Assembly (NCBI GenBank): GCA_963843605.1
Contig: CAWJLA010000002.1
Span: 310,001-374,000 of the forward strand
Direction of reading: 5' to 3'
DNA: 64,000 nucleotides
DNA from: FEN-1297 sp963843605
GTDB lineage: Bacteria > Bacteroidota > Ignavibacteria > Ignavibacteriales > Ignavibacteriaceae
Shown: positions 26,057-34,842 of the stretch, in pieces
Layout: each line of letters starts with the position of its first letter
How positions within the stretch are numbered: position 1 is the first letter of the stretch
Translations under genes and position numbers: made by a program
Notes under the pieces: model-generated
What the model was told of the DNA's origin: nothing
The model's input: only the letters and a program-made list of their open reading frames with translations
Databases searched by the model: none

Positions 26057-26869
26057 ATGAATAAAAATAAAACAGCCGGCATTGTTTATTTAGTCGGCGC
26101 CGGTCCCGGCGATCCGGATCTGATAACGATGAAAGGGTACAATGCATTAAGCAAGTGCGATACTGTTATTTATGATGCTCTTGTAAACAAGGAATTATTA
26201 AAACTCGCACCCGGCTCGGCAAGGAAAATATTCGTAGGCGAAACCCGCAGCGAGAAAAGATTTACACAGGATGAAATTAATGAAATTATGATATACGAAG
26301 CAGCTGCCGGCAACAAGGTTGTCAGGCTAAAAGGAGGAGACCCGTTTGTGTTCGGGCGCGGCAGCGAAGAAGCTATTGCATTGAACAATGCGGGAATTGA
26401 TTGGGAAATCGTACCCGGTATAAGTTCGGGAATGGCAGTACCGGCTTACAACGGAATTCCCTTGACGCATAGGGGCGTGTCCTCGAGCGTAGCTTTTGTA
26501 ACCGGTCATGAGTGTTTAGGAAAAAGGAAATTGCTTGATATTTCAAAAGTAGCCAACTCGGTAGATACAATAGTAATTTTTATGGGTTCAAAAAATTTAA
26601 CTGCGATCGCCGGAAAGCTTTTAACATCCGGAAAACACAAAACCACTCCGGTCGCAATAATTGAAAACGGAACTCGTGTAAATCAATCTACAACAATCAG
26701 CACTTTGGGAGAAATAAAATTCCTTAAAGAAAATTTCCGCTCCCCTGCTTTGATAGTTATCGGTAAGGTGGTAAATCTGCGCAATATTTTAATTCGATCG
26801 CAAAGCGAATTTCCGGGAATAGGTAAAAACGTTGAACATGCCGAGGTTGAAGATGAAGTACTTTCCTAG
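26057..26869 (+). CDS. cobA: Uroporphyrinogen-III C-methyltransferase
   Basis: This SAM-dependent methyltransferase makes precorrin-2 from uroporphyrinogen III, the first step to siroheme. The glycine-rich SAM motif VYLVGAGPGDPDL is at the N-terminus, and VRLKGGDPFVFGRG and VTGHE are conserved family segments. The start at 26057 is preferred over the in-frame ATG at 26042 because AAAGGA lies 6 nt before it. The length of about 270 residues is normal for a stand-alone SUMT. It supplies the cofactor of the reductase encoded at the head of the operon. Confidence 0.93.
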   Translation: MNKNKTAGIVYLVGAGPGDPDLITMKGYNALSKCDTVIYDALVNKELLKLAPGSARKIFVGETRSEKRFTQDEINEIMIYEAAAGNKVVRLKGGDPFVFGRGSEEAIALNNAGIDWEIVPGISSGMAVPAYNGIPLTHRGVSSSVAFVTGHECLGKRKLLDISKVANSVDTIVIFMGSKNLTAIAGKLLTSGKHKTTPVAIIENGTRVNQSTTISTLGEIKFLKENFRSPALIVIGKVVNLRNILIRSQSEFPGIGKNVEHAEVEDEVLS

Positions 26870-27497
26870 TTTTCTTGATTTGAAAAATAAACCGGTACTG
26901 ATTGTAGGTTCCGGCCCTGAAACGGAAATAAAGATAGATCAGATGCATGAATCAGGAGCAAAAATAAAATATATCTCGGAAACAATATCCTCTTCCCTTT
27001 TACAAAACTTAACGTCGCATAATATTGATTTCGAAATAAGAGAATTTCAAAAATCCGATCTTGAAGGAAAATGGCTGGTTATATCTACATCCGAAAATGA
27101 AAGTATAAATAAGAAAGTATTTGAGGAGACATCCGCAAAAAATATTTTTTCGAACGTTGTTGATGTGACAGATATGTGTTCATTTATTTTCCCTGCTATA
27201 ATTCATGAAAAAGATGTTAGTATAGCTATATCTACAAGCGGAAACAGTCCGGCACTTGCACAGCGTATAAAAAAAGAGATATCGGGTGTAATCGGACCCG
27301 AGTACGGTAATCTAGCTGATTTGATGGGAAAAATCAGACCGTTAATTCTGAAACGAATCAATGATAAAAAAAAACGGACGTCTCTTTTTCAACGGATGGT
27401 CAATTCCGATCTGCTCAATCTGTTAAAATCTAATAAATATGAAGAAGCTGAAATTGAAGCATATAAAATGATATTTGAAGAAATTAGAACAAGCTAA
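26853..27497 (+). CDS. Precorrin-2 dehydrogenase / sirohydrochlorin ferrochelatase-like
   Basis: This protein has a Rossmann NAD-binding start (FLDLKNKPVLIVGSGPETEIK) and a CysG-N/Met8/SirC-type body (LVISTSENESINKKVF, CSFIFPAIIHEKDVSIAISTSGNSPALAQRIKKE). It oxidises precorrin-2 to sirohydrochlorin and may insert iron. The ATG at 26853 is chosen over the TTG at 26832 because the product then begins at the conserved MKYFPSFLDL. It overlaps cobA by 17 bp, splitting the functions that are fused in proteobacterial CysG. Confidence 0.87.
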   Translation: MKYFPSFLDLKNKPVLIVGSGPETEIKIDQMHESGAKIKYISETISSSLLQNLTSHNIDFEIREFQKSDLEGKWLVISTSENESINKKVFEETSAKNIFSNVVDVTDMCSFIFPAIIHEKDVSIAISTSGNSPALAQRIKKEISGVIGPEYGNLADLMGKIRPLILKRINDKKKRTSLFQRMVNSDLLNLLKSNKYEEAEIEAYKMIFEEIRTS

Positions 27498-27527
27498 CCG
27501 TACATATCCACTAAATTTTTGAGTGAA

Positions 27528-28133
27528 ATGACTGACAATATTTTAACTAATATATATTCGATTAATTCCGCCGTTTCAACTGAACAGCGTGAATTATTAA
27601 ACAAACACAAGAGTCTGTGTGTTTGGTTTACAGGACTTTCCGGCTGCGGCAAATCAACATTAGCAGTCTTACTGGAAAAAATGCTGTATGAAAACAAAAT
27701 TGGAACTTATTTACTCGACGGCGATAACCTGAGAACAGGCCTGAACAACGACCTGAAATTTTCCGTCTCCGACCGCAGTGAAAATATTAGACGAGCAGGC
27801 GAAGTTGCTAAATTATTTGTTGATGCCGGCCTTGTAGTAATAACCTCTTTTATTTCTCCTTTTTTAAAAGACAGGGAGTCCGTAAGGGGCAAAATACATG
27901 AAGGAAAATTCGTCGAGGTATTTGTCGATTGCGATATAGAAACTTGCGAAAAGCGCGATCCAAAGCTACTTTATAAGAAAGCCAGAGCTAACGAAATTAA
28001 GGATCTCACAGGTATTGCATCGCCGTACGAGAAGCCGGTTAAGCCTGATATTCATATCATGAACGGCAACGGTGCAAACTTAAGAGAAAATGTTGATTTA
28101 ATATTTCAGTTTATCATAAAAAAAATTATTTAA
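27528..28133 (+). CDS. cysC: Adenylyl-sulfate kinase
   Basis: This APS kinase has an intact P-loop (FTGLSGCGKSTLA, about residues 34-46), the substrate motif LLDGDNLR and FVDAGLVVITSFISPF. It phosphorylates APS to PAPS. Because the reductase upstream looks APS-specific, this enzyme may serve PAPS for sulfation or act as an overflow branch. Start ATG 27528 is preferred to the in-frame TTG at 27519. A second, degenerate copy of the same domain is fused to cysN at 30.7-31.1 kb. Confidence 0.93.
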   Translation: MTDNILTNIYSINSAVSTEQRELLNKHKSLCVWFTGLSGCGKSTLAVLLEKMLYENKIGTYLLDGDNLRTGLNNDLKFSVSDRSENIRRAGEVAKLFVDAGLVVITSFISPFLKDRESVRGKIHEGKFVEVFVDCDIETCEKRDPKLLYKKARANEIKDLTGIASPYEKPVKPDIHIMNGNGANLRENVDLIFQFIIKKII

Positions 28134-28148
28134 AGTAAAAGGACAATT

Positions 28149-28367
28149 ATGTATAAAGAATCTTCCGTAAGGTCAATTTTAAAAACCGTATCATGGAGAT
28201 TATGGGCTACCGCGATAACAGTAATTCTTGTATGGCTATTTACAAAACAAGCGGAACTCGCGCTGTCTATTGGCGGACTGGAAATGTCGTCCAAATTGAT
28301 TGCATATTTTCTTCACGAAAGGATATGGAATAATATCAACATGGGAAGGCAGGAAACTAATAATTAA
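28149..28367 (+). CDS. DUF2061 small membrane protein
   Basis: This 72-residue protein of the DUF2061 family (SILKTVSWRLWATAITVILVWLFT, then LIAYFLHERIWNNI) has two membrane helices. DUF2061 genes are often found beside cysC/cysD genes. Function is unestablished; no sulfate transporter is visible in this operon, so a transport-accessory role is conceivable. It lies 15 bp after cysC. Confidence 0.82.
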   Translation: MYKESSVRSILKTVSWRLWATAITVILVWLFTKQAELALSIGGLEMSSKLIAYFLHERIWNNINMGRQETNN

Positions 28368-28441
28368 AAACAGTTTTCCATTTAAATTTTTCAGACCGAT
28401 TAAATCATAAATACTTTCACTCATATTAATCAGAGAAACAC

Positions 28442-29323
28442 ATGGACCATTTAGACCAACTTGAGAATAAGAGTATATACATTATCCGCGAAGCATATTC
28501 CAACTTTAAAAACCTGTGTATGCTGTGGTCGATAGGTAAAGACAGTACGGTACTGCTATGGCTTGCCAGAAAAGCATTTTTTGGGCATGTTCCCATTCCC
28601 CTGGTCCATATAGATACAAGTTTTAAAATTCCCGAGATGATTGCATACAGAGACAAACTTGCGAAGGAATGGAACTTAAACATGATTTACGGACAGAATA
28701 CCGAAGCGATTATGAATAAAAAAACTTTTCCCGACGGAACAGTTGATAGAATAGCATGCTGCGGACTATTAAAATCAACGGCGCTAAAAAACACATTGAG
28801 CGGAGAATATAAAAGGTTCAAATTTAATCATCAGTCGGAAATATACGAACCGGATAAAAATACATCTCCATATACAGGAGTAATAGTTGGAGTACGAGCT
28901 GACGAGGAAGGCAGCCGCTCCAAGGAAAGATATTTTTCACCGCGCGACAAAGAAAACCAATGGGGTATTGACGATCAACCGCCTGAATTCTGGAACCAAT
29001 TTAAAACGGATTTTGCACCCGGAGTTCATATAAGAATTCATCCGCTGCTTGATTGGACTGAATTAAATATTTGGGAATATATCGAAAGAGAAAATATACC
29101 GATTGTCCCTTTGTATTTTAATCGGGGCGACGGAAAACGCTATAGATCACTCGGGTGCTGGCCCTGTACAAAACCCATAGAATCCGAATCGAAAGACTTA
29201 AAAGAAATTATCGATGAGCTTAAAAGCGGTAAATTGAAAAACGTTGCGGAAAGATCGGGCAGAGAGCAAGACAAGGCCGACGGAGGTTCCCTCGAGACTT
29301 TAAGAAGACAAGGATATATGTAA
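28442..29323 (+). CDS. cysD: Sulfate adenylyltransferase subunit 2
   Basis: This 293-residue protein of the ATP-pyrophosphatase fold has the PP-loop SIGKDSTVLLWLARKAF (about residues 31-47) and conserved CysD segments VPLVHIDTSFKIPEM, GVRADEEGSRSKER and LGCWPCTKPIESES. With CysN it makes APS from sulfate and ATP. It ends in the usual GRxxQDK-like tail (RSGREQDKADGGSLETLRRQGYM), so it is full-length. Confidence 0.95.
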   Translation: MDHLDQLENKSIYIIREAYSNFKNLCMLWSIGKDSTVLLWLARKAFFGHVPIPLVHIDTSFKIPEMIAYRDKLAKEWNLNMIYGQNTEAIMNKKTFPDGTVDRIACCGLLKSTALKNTLSGEYKRFKFNHQSEIYEPDKNTSPYTGVIVGVRADEEGSRSKERYFSPRDKENQWGIDDQPPEFWNQFKTDFAPGVHIRIHPLLDWTELNIWEYIERENIPIVPLYFNRGDGKRYRSLGCWPCTKPIESESKDLKEIIDELKSGKLKNVAERSGREQDKADGGSLETLRRQGYM

Positions 29324-29360
29324 ACACACAATCCAGGTAAAAGGAGTAACAAAAAAACTA

Positions 29361-29654
29361 ATGCAAGAACAAATGAATATAGTAATTGTCGGTCATGTCG
29401 ATCACGGGAAAAGTACCATTATTGGAAGACTACTAGCCGATACTGGTTCCTTGCCTGAAGGAAAACTTGAACAGGTAAAGGCTCTTTGCGAATTTACATC
29501 AAAGCCTTTCGAGTATTCCTTTTTGTTGGATACGTTAAAAAACGAACGTTCACAGGGTATAACTATTGACTCAGCCAGAATATTTTTTAAAACTGCAAAG
29601 CGAGATTATATTATAATAGATGCTCCCGGGCATATCGAGTTTTTAAAAATATGA
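29361..29654 (+). CDS. cysN: CysN, N-terminal part before frame break
   Basis: This is the GTPase start of sulfate adenylyltransferase subunit 1: G1 GHVDHGKST (about 11-19), G2 region NERSQGITID and G3 DAPGH (about 88-92). The frame stops at TGA 29652-29654, just after HIEFLK. The family sequence continues FLKNMISG, which is exactly what is coded if the ribosome slips -1 on T_TTA_AAA (29642-29648) or if one A is missing from the A-run. The ATG of the second part overlaps this stop (ATGA). A perfect 7-bp hairpin (AAGAGCC/GGCTCTT, 29668-29686) lies 19 nt downstream. Confidence 0.85.
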   Translation: MQEQMNIVIVGHVDHGKSTIIGRLLADTGSLPEGKLEQVKALCEFTSKPFEYSFLLDTLKNERSQGITIDSARIFFKTAKRDYIIIDAPGHIEFLKI

Positions 29655-31150
29655 TTTCAGGAGCTTCAAGAGCCGAAGCGGCTCTTCTCGTTATTGATGC
29701 AGCGGAGGGAATTAAAGAAAATTCCAGGCGGCACGGTTATATGCTTTCAATGCTGGGAATAAGTCAGGTAGCGGTAGTTGTAAATAAAATGGATCTGGTA
29801 GATTACGATCAGGTCACTTTCGAAAACATAAAAAATGATTATACGATTTTTTTGAAAGATATTAATATTTATGCTAAATACTTTATTCCTGTGAGCGGAC
29901 GGACCGGCGAGAACATAACTTTTCAAAACGAGAAAATGCCGTGGTACAACGGTGAAAAATTAATTGAAATATTAGACGGGTTTGAGAAAGAAAATATACT
30001 TGCCGAAAAACCTTTCAGAATGCCTTTACAGGATATTTATAAATTTACGAACGGAGAAGATGACAGGCGCATCATAGCAGGATATATTGAATCAGGTAAT
30101 GTTAAAACCGGCGATGAACTAATCTTTTTTCCTTCAGGAAAAAGGAGCAGGATAAAGACCATCGAAGCATTTAATAAAAACGTTCAAACTAAAGCATCAG
30201 CCGGTGTTTCAACCGGGTTTACGCTTGAAGAACAGATTTATGTCCTCCGGGGAGAAATGGCCGCAAAGTCGACAGAAACCAGTCCGCATATCTCCGAGAA
30301 CTTAAAGGTAAGTTTATTCTGGCTGGGTAAAAATCCTTTAACCTTTGACAAAGAATATATTTTAAAAATCGGTACCGCAAAAGTTTCCATGAAGCTTAAT
30401 AAGATAATAAGAACAATCAACGCGATGGATCTTACAACACTAACGGAGCAGAAGTCCATTCATAGACATGATGTAGCAGAATGTCTATTAAATTGCGGCA
30501 GTCCGATTGCATTCGATACTGCGGATAATATTTCTGCCACTAGCAGATTTGTAATAATCGACGATTATGAAATAGCCGGAGGAGGAATAATTCTCGAAGC
30601 AGTAAACGATAAATATTCCTGGGTGCGTGAAAAAGTTACTTTGAGAAATTATAAATGGGAACGCAGCAACCTTTCGGTAAAAGAAAGAGCAGGTAAATAC
30701 AATCAGAAATCTTTTATGATTTTATTTAGCGGAAATAATGTTGCCCCGAAAAAAGAAATTGCAAAACAACTTGAAGCTAAACTCTTTTCTAACGGCAAGT
30801 TTGTCTATTTCCTCGGTATTGGCAGCCTATTATACGGAGTAGATGCGGATATAAAAAGCAACGGTTCTCACCGTAAAGAGCATTTAAGAAGGCTTGCCGA
30901 AGTCAGCCATTTGATGCTTGATGCAGGTTTAATACTGATTATTACGACAACCGATATTAAAAACGACGACCTTGAAATCTTAAAAACTATTGTTGACCCG
31001 GATAAAATATCTACAATTTGGGTAGGCGATAATGTGCCCGGCGACTTTGTACCTGATTTGCATTTAACCGATGTTCAAGAAACGGAATCGACTGCCGATT
31101 TAATAATTCAAACTTTAGCGGAAAAAGGAATAATTTTTAAACCATATTAA
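29651..31150 (+). CDS. cysN: CysN C-terminal part fused to a degenerate APS-kinase domain
   Basis: This part continues the GTPase (NKMDLVD, G4), then the EF-Tu-like beta-barrel domains 2 and 3 (to about residue 350). From about residue 355 an APS-kinase-like domain begins (KSFMILFSGNN...EIAKQLEAKLF, HLRRLAEVSHLMLDAGLILII). It aligns with the cysC product at 27.5 kb, but the P-loop GLSGCGKST is replaced by GNNVAPKKE and DGDNLR by GIGSLL. It thus resembles bifunctional CysNC in layout but is probably catalytically dead as a kinase. Confidence 0.87.
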   Translation: MISGASRAEAALLVIDAAEGIKENSRRHGYMLSMLGISQVAVVVNKMDLVDYDQVTFENIKNDYTIFLKDINIYAKYFIPVSGRTGENITFQNEKMPWYNGEKLIEILDGFEKENILAEKPFRMPLQDIYKFTNGEDDRRIIAGYIESGNVKTGDELIFFPSGKRSRIKTIEAFNKNVQTKASAGVSTGFTLEEQIYVLRGEMAAKSTETSPHISENLKVSLFWLGKNPLTFDKEYILKIGTAKVSMKLNKIIRTINAMDLTTLTEQKSIHRHDVAECLLNCGSPIAFDTADNISATSRFVIIDDYEIAGGGIILEAVNDKYSWVREKVTLRNYKWERSNLSVKERAGKYNQKSFMILFSGNNVAPKKEIAKQLEAKLFSNGKFVYFLGIGSLLYGVDADIKSNGSHRKEHLRRLAEVSHLMLDAGLILIITTTDIKNDDLEILKTIVDPDKISTIWVGDNVPGDFVPDLHLTDVQETESTADLIIQTLAEKGIIFKPY

Positions 31151-31562
31151 ATGCATAGTTCCAAAGTCAATTTGTTCCATCACCAGCCGATTGACGGGGT
31201 TATAAGAACAAGTTATTTTAATTCGCAATTGAACCGTTCTTTTTCATGAATGAGGTTTCTAATTTCCGGCGAATATTAAGAACCATGTATAATCAAATCC
31301 GAAATGATTTTAAATATAAATATTATGAAACCGGTTGTTTCAAGAAGACTCCTTAAATAAATCAATGCAATTTACCAACTTATCTTTCTTGCACAGAATT
31401 AATCCATAAATTTTACTTCGTCAACAGTCAGCTTATTTCTGCAGAAAATGTACATCACCCCGGCGTATATTAGGCCCCAATTTTAATTGAAATTTGCAAA
31501 ACATTACTTTATCTTTCTCAAGATTATTTGCACCTCAAAAAAATTTCAAGCGGGAGAAGTCT
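31151..31562. other. Intergenic region after the sulfur operon
   Basis: This 412-bp spacer separates cysN from TIGR03546. A short ORF opens right at the cysN stop (ATGCATAGTTCC, about 25 codons) but resembles nothing known. No tRNA, leader peptide or clear terminator found. Confidence 0.4.
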
Positions 31563-32093
31563 ATGTTTTGGTTAAAACTTATTAGGGATTTTATTAAAAT
31601 CTTGCGCGAAGGTCAAACTCCTGCCCAAATTGCAGGGGGATTTGCCGCAGGTTCTATTGTCGGTCTGTCGCCGGTTCTGACTTTACAAGGTATCTTGATA
31701 TGGCTTCTCATTTTTATGATAGACATAAATATATCCGCGGCATTGTTATCGTTTACTTTGTTCAGTATCGCGGCATTTTTACTGGATCCCCTCTTCCACT
31801 GGTTGGGATATCAGATCTTAACGCAAATTTCTTTTTTAAAAGGACTATGGATTTCTCTATACAACGCGCCGATTGCTCCCCTAACTAGGTTTAATAATAC
31901 CGTAGTTATCGGGAGCTTCCTTTCCGGACTTGTATTGTTTTTCCCCGTCTACTTCGGAATGAAAAAATTTGTAGTACAGTACCGCAAACATATCGGAGCA
32001 AGAGTTGAGAAACTGAAAATATATCAGGTGCTGAAGAAAAGCAGTCTGGTAAAAGTCTATGTTAAAATCCGGGATTTCGGAGGCGTAAGATGA
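31563..32093 (+). CDS. TIGR03546/DUF2062-like membrane protein
   Basis: This protein of about 176 residues has three or four membrane helices and the segment GQTPAQIAGGFAAGSIVGLSP followed by LLIFMIDINISAALLSFTLF and FLLDPLFHWLGYQI, matching the TIGR03546 family. The ATG at 31563 is chosen over an upstream in-frame ATG because GGGAGAAG lies just before it. It overlaps the next gene (ATGA), and TIGR03546 and TIGR03545 genes are typically paired. Function unknown. Confidence 0.8.
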   Translation: MFWLKLIRDFIKILREGQTPAQIAGGFAAGSIVGLSPVLTLQGILIWLLIFMIDINISAALLSFTLFSIAAFLLDPLFHWLGYQILTQISFLKGLWISLYNAPIAPLTRFNNTVVIGSFLSGLVLFFPVYFGMKKFVVQYRKHIGARVEKLKIYQVLKKSSLVKVYVKIRDFGGVR

Positions 32094-33946
32094 GAAAGAA
32101 ATTTTTCGTGGCGGTTTTAATTCCGGTTTTAATTATTTCCCTTATTGTTTATTTTTTTATTGACGGATGGATCGAATCCGGTATCGAATATGCCGGTGAA
32201 AAAGCTGTCGGAGCTAAAGTAGAAATTAATAGTCTTCATGTGCACCTTTTTCCGCTGGGAATGGATTGGCAAGGTATTCAGGTTGCTAACCCCAGAGATC
32301 CTTGGAAAAACCTATTCCAGACCGATAAAGTGATCTTTTCAATGGATCCGTGGCAACTTTTAAGGGGCAAAGTAATTATTGAAACAGCGGAAGTCCATAA
32401 TTTGTTAATTGGTACAAAACGCAAAACAAACGGTTCTTTACCTCCCGGTGATAAAAATAAATCAGCTTCCGGCAATTCGCAGAATACATTTTCTAAACTT
32501 GCCGATAATGCCTTAAAACAAGTTGTTACAGCAACTCCGGTTTTTGATATTTCAAAATTAAAAAAAGGTTTCAAACCGGACAGTCTTTTGAAGTCATTTG
32601 ATTTTAAAACCATAAAACACATTGATACACTTAAAACGCAGGCTGAAAATACTTACAAAGAGTGGGCGCTGGTAAAAGCCGAATTTGAAAATTCAAAGAA
32701 TAAATTACAGGATGTACAAAACAAGCTTAAAGCAATTAACCCCTCGTCGTTAAATAATATTGCAAATATAACGTCGGCTATTTCTACAGTTGATAATGCG
32801 GTTAAAACAGTAAATGAGATTCAAGGATCATTTAAGAAAAGGAGTGTATCCATTACCGACAATATCAAGAACTTAACAGCCTCCGTCGACTCGATAGACG
32901 ATTTTGCAAAGCAGGATTTTCAAAAATTAAAAAGCATGGCAAAATTGCCGAGTATTAATTCTCCTGCAATAGCTTCTTTGCTCGTCGGTAATGAAATGTA
33001 TAATACAGTAAACAAATATATGTACTGGGTTGACTTCGCCAGAAATAACATAAAAAAATACCAGCCTGAGCCCGAATATACAAAGCCGCCGCGTATGAAG
33101 GGCGAGAATATATCATTCCCGGTAAAAAAAGGATATCCTAAATTCTGGATAAAAAAGATAATTATTTCCGGTGGAACATCTTCTGATAACAGCAACGGAG
33201 TTATCGCATTAAAAGGGACGGCGGCAGGTATCACCAGTAATCAATCAATTACTGGCGTACCACTTACCATAAATCTGGAAGGTACAAGCAGTAAGCGGCA
33301 GTTAAAACTAAGCGGTTTATTCGACAGAAGAAAAGATGTTCCGTTCGATGAATATACTCTTAACCTTTCCGGTGTTCCCGTGGGCCAGTTTGAGCTGGGG
33401 AAAAGCGATTTTTTGCCGACAAAAGTTACGGATGCGTACGTTAATACTTCACTAAAAATAACCGTGCCGGGTAATAATTTTGATTCAAATTTAAATTTTA
33501 AATTTGCCAATGCTAATTTCGAATTCAAGTCTCAGCCCCGCAATATAGGCGAACGTGTAGTAAGAGAAGTTTTATCCGGACTTCATTCCTTTTATGTTAA
33601 TTTAAGATTATGGAATACAAAGGGAAGTTACGACGTGGCACTATCTACCGACCTGGATAAACAAATATCAAATAAATTAATGGAAGTAGTCGGAGCAGAA
33701 TTTTCAAAACTGCAGAATGATCTAAAAGTTAAGTTCGATTCTTTTATTTCTCAGCAGAAGAAAAATTTCATGGATAAATATAATGGGCAAATCGAAAATA
33801 TAAAGAAACAAATAGATTCTTATAATTCATTAATAAGCGATAATCTGGCAATGATAGATTCCAAGAAAAAAGAATTGACTGATAAACTTGAAAAGCAAAA
33901 AAGCGGGATACTCGATAACAAGCTTAAAGATTTATTAAAGAAATAA
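32090..33946 (+). CDS. TIGR03545 family protein (AsmA-like)
   Basis: This 618-residue protein has an N-terminal membrane anchor (about 5-24; FVAVLIPVLIISLIVYFFID) and a periplasmic body. It begins with an AsmA-like segment (GAKVEINSLHVHLFPLGMDWQGI), followed by helical coiled-coil regions (about 190-300) and a C-terminal coiled coil (about 540-618; QIENIKKQIDSYNSLI). Matches TIGR03545, always beside TIGR03546. The AsmA resemblance hints at phospholipid or envelope transport; no proof. Confidence 0.8.
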   Translation: MRKKFFVAVLIPVLIISLIVYFFIDGWIESGIEYAGEKAVGAKVEINSLHVHLFPLGMDWQGIQVANPRDPWKNLFQTDKVIFSMDPWQLLRGKVIIETAEVHNLLIGTKRKTNGSLPPGDKNKSASGNSQNTFSKLADNALKQVVTATPVFDISKLKKGFKPDSLLKSFDFKTIKHIDTLKTQAENTYKEWALVKAEFENSKNKLQDVQNKLKAINPSSLNNIANITSAISTVDNAVKTVNEIQGSFKKRSVSITDNIKNLTASVDSIDDFAKQDFQKLKSMAKLPSINSPAIASLLVGNEMYNTVNKYMYWVDFARNNIKKYQPEPEYTKPPRMKGENISFPVKKGYPKFWIKKIIISGGTSSDNSNGVIALKGTAAGITSNQSITGVPLTINLEGTSSKRQLKLSGLFDRRKDVPFDEYTLNLSGVPVGQFELGKSDFLPTKVTDAYVNTSLKITVPGNNFDSNLNFKFANANFEFKSQPRNIGERVVREVLSGLHSFYVNLRLWNTKGSYDVALSTDLDKQISNKLMEVVGAEFSKLQNDLKVKFDSFISQQKKNFMDKYNGQIENIKKQIDSYNSLISDNLAMIDSKKKELTDKLEKQKSGILDNKLKDLLKK

Positions 33947-33971
33947 TTGAGAAGACTCATTCTTATTGGAA

Positions 33972-34004
33972 CACAAAAGCCGGATATTTTATCCGGCTTT
34001 TGTG
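33972..34004. terminator. Terminator hairpin between convergent genes
   Basis: A perfect 15-bp stem (CACAAAAGCCGGATA / TATCCGGCTTTTGTG) with a 3-nt loop sits between TIGR03545 and the convergent SDR gene. The T-run is inside the stem, so it can serve both strands. Confidence 0.75.
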
Positions 34005-34130
34005 CATAAAAAAATATCAAACACTTTGCAGTATTTTATAATCCCAAAAAAATGTTTTCGGGATTTACTGCTTACTTGCCCGTTGGAGTTAATTCATCCG
34101 CTGAATTTTTCAACTCATCAACCTAATTCT

Positions 34131-34841
34131 TTATTTAGGATTGGTTGGTCTTAAGTCAATCTCACTTATCAAAGCATGAACCGGCATTTTTAAAACTGCC
34201 AATACACTTTCGGCAACATCTTCAACTTTCAATATTTTATCCCGGTTGGGTTTTAAATCGGTTCCGTCAAAGAATTCAGTGTCGACAGAACCAGGGCAAA
34301 TAGCGGCTACCCTGATATTAAATTCGCGAACTTCAAGCATGAGAGAGCGTGTAAATCCGAGGGCCGCATGTTTCGAAGCGGAGTACATACTTCCGGTCAC
34401 AAATGAATTCTTCCCTGCAAGGGAAATTATATTTACGATTGAGCCTGATCTTCTTTCAATCATAGAAGGAAGACATGCTTTTGTGAAATTAAAAACGCCG
34501 TAAAGGTTAGAGTCAATTTGTTTTTTAAATTCATCTAAGGAGGCATCTATAACTTTTTTAAATACCCTGGTTCCTGCATTATTAATCAGATGGTCTACTT
34601 TCCCATATTTTTCAGTTATCTTTTTTACGGCATTTACAGCGAAACTATAATCTGATACGTCTCCTGTAAATATTTCGCTCTCCACTTCATAAGGCTCTAA
34701 TTCACGCTTTGTTTTTTCGAGGGCTTTTAAATCTCTTCCGAAAAGCATTATATTGTTTTTTTCGCGTGCCAATCTAATTGCCAACCCTTTGCCTATCCCC
34801 CTGCTTGCACCGGTAATTAAAGCTATATCCTTTTTGTTCAT
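34131..34841 (-). CDS. Short-chain dehydrogenase/reductase
   Basis: This 236-residue classical SDR has TGASRGIGKG cofactor motif (residues 9-18), NNAGT (about 87-91) and the catalytic S-Y-K (NIISLAG, YSASK at about 151-155). It is the last gene of the pterin cluster, 1 bp after the sepiapterin-reductase-like gene, and its C-terminus (ISEIDLRPTNPK) resembles that of its neighbour. It may be a second pterin reductase or an unrelated carbonyl reductase. Confidence 0.85.
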   Translation of the reverse strand: MNKKDIALITGASRGIGKGLAIRLAREKNNIMLFGRDLKALEKTKRELEPYEVESEIFTGDVSDYSFAVNAVKKITEKYGKVDHLINNAGTRVFKKVIDASLDEFKKQIDSNLYGVFNFTKACLPSMIERRSGSIVNIISLAGKNSFVTGSMYSASKHAALGFTRSLMLEVREFNIRVAAICPGSVDTEFFDGTDLKPNRDKILKVEDVAESVLAVLKMPVHALISEIDLRPTNPK

Positions 34842-34842
34842 T

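Noticed and set aside
31151..31230. Short ORF beginning at the cysN stop
   Set aside because: About 25 codons, no recognised similarity, no SD and no clear regulatory structure around it.
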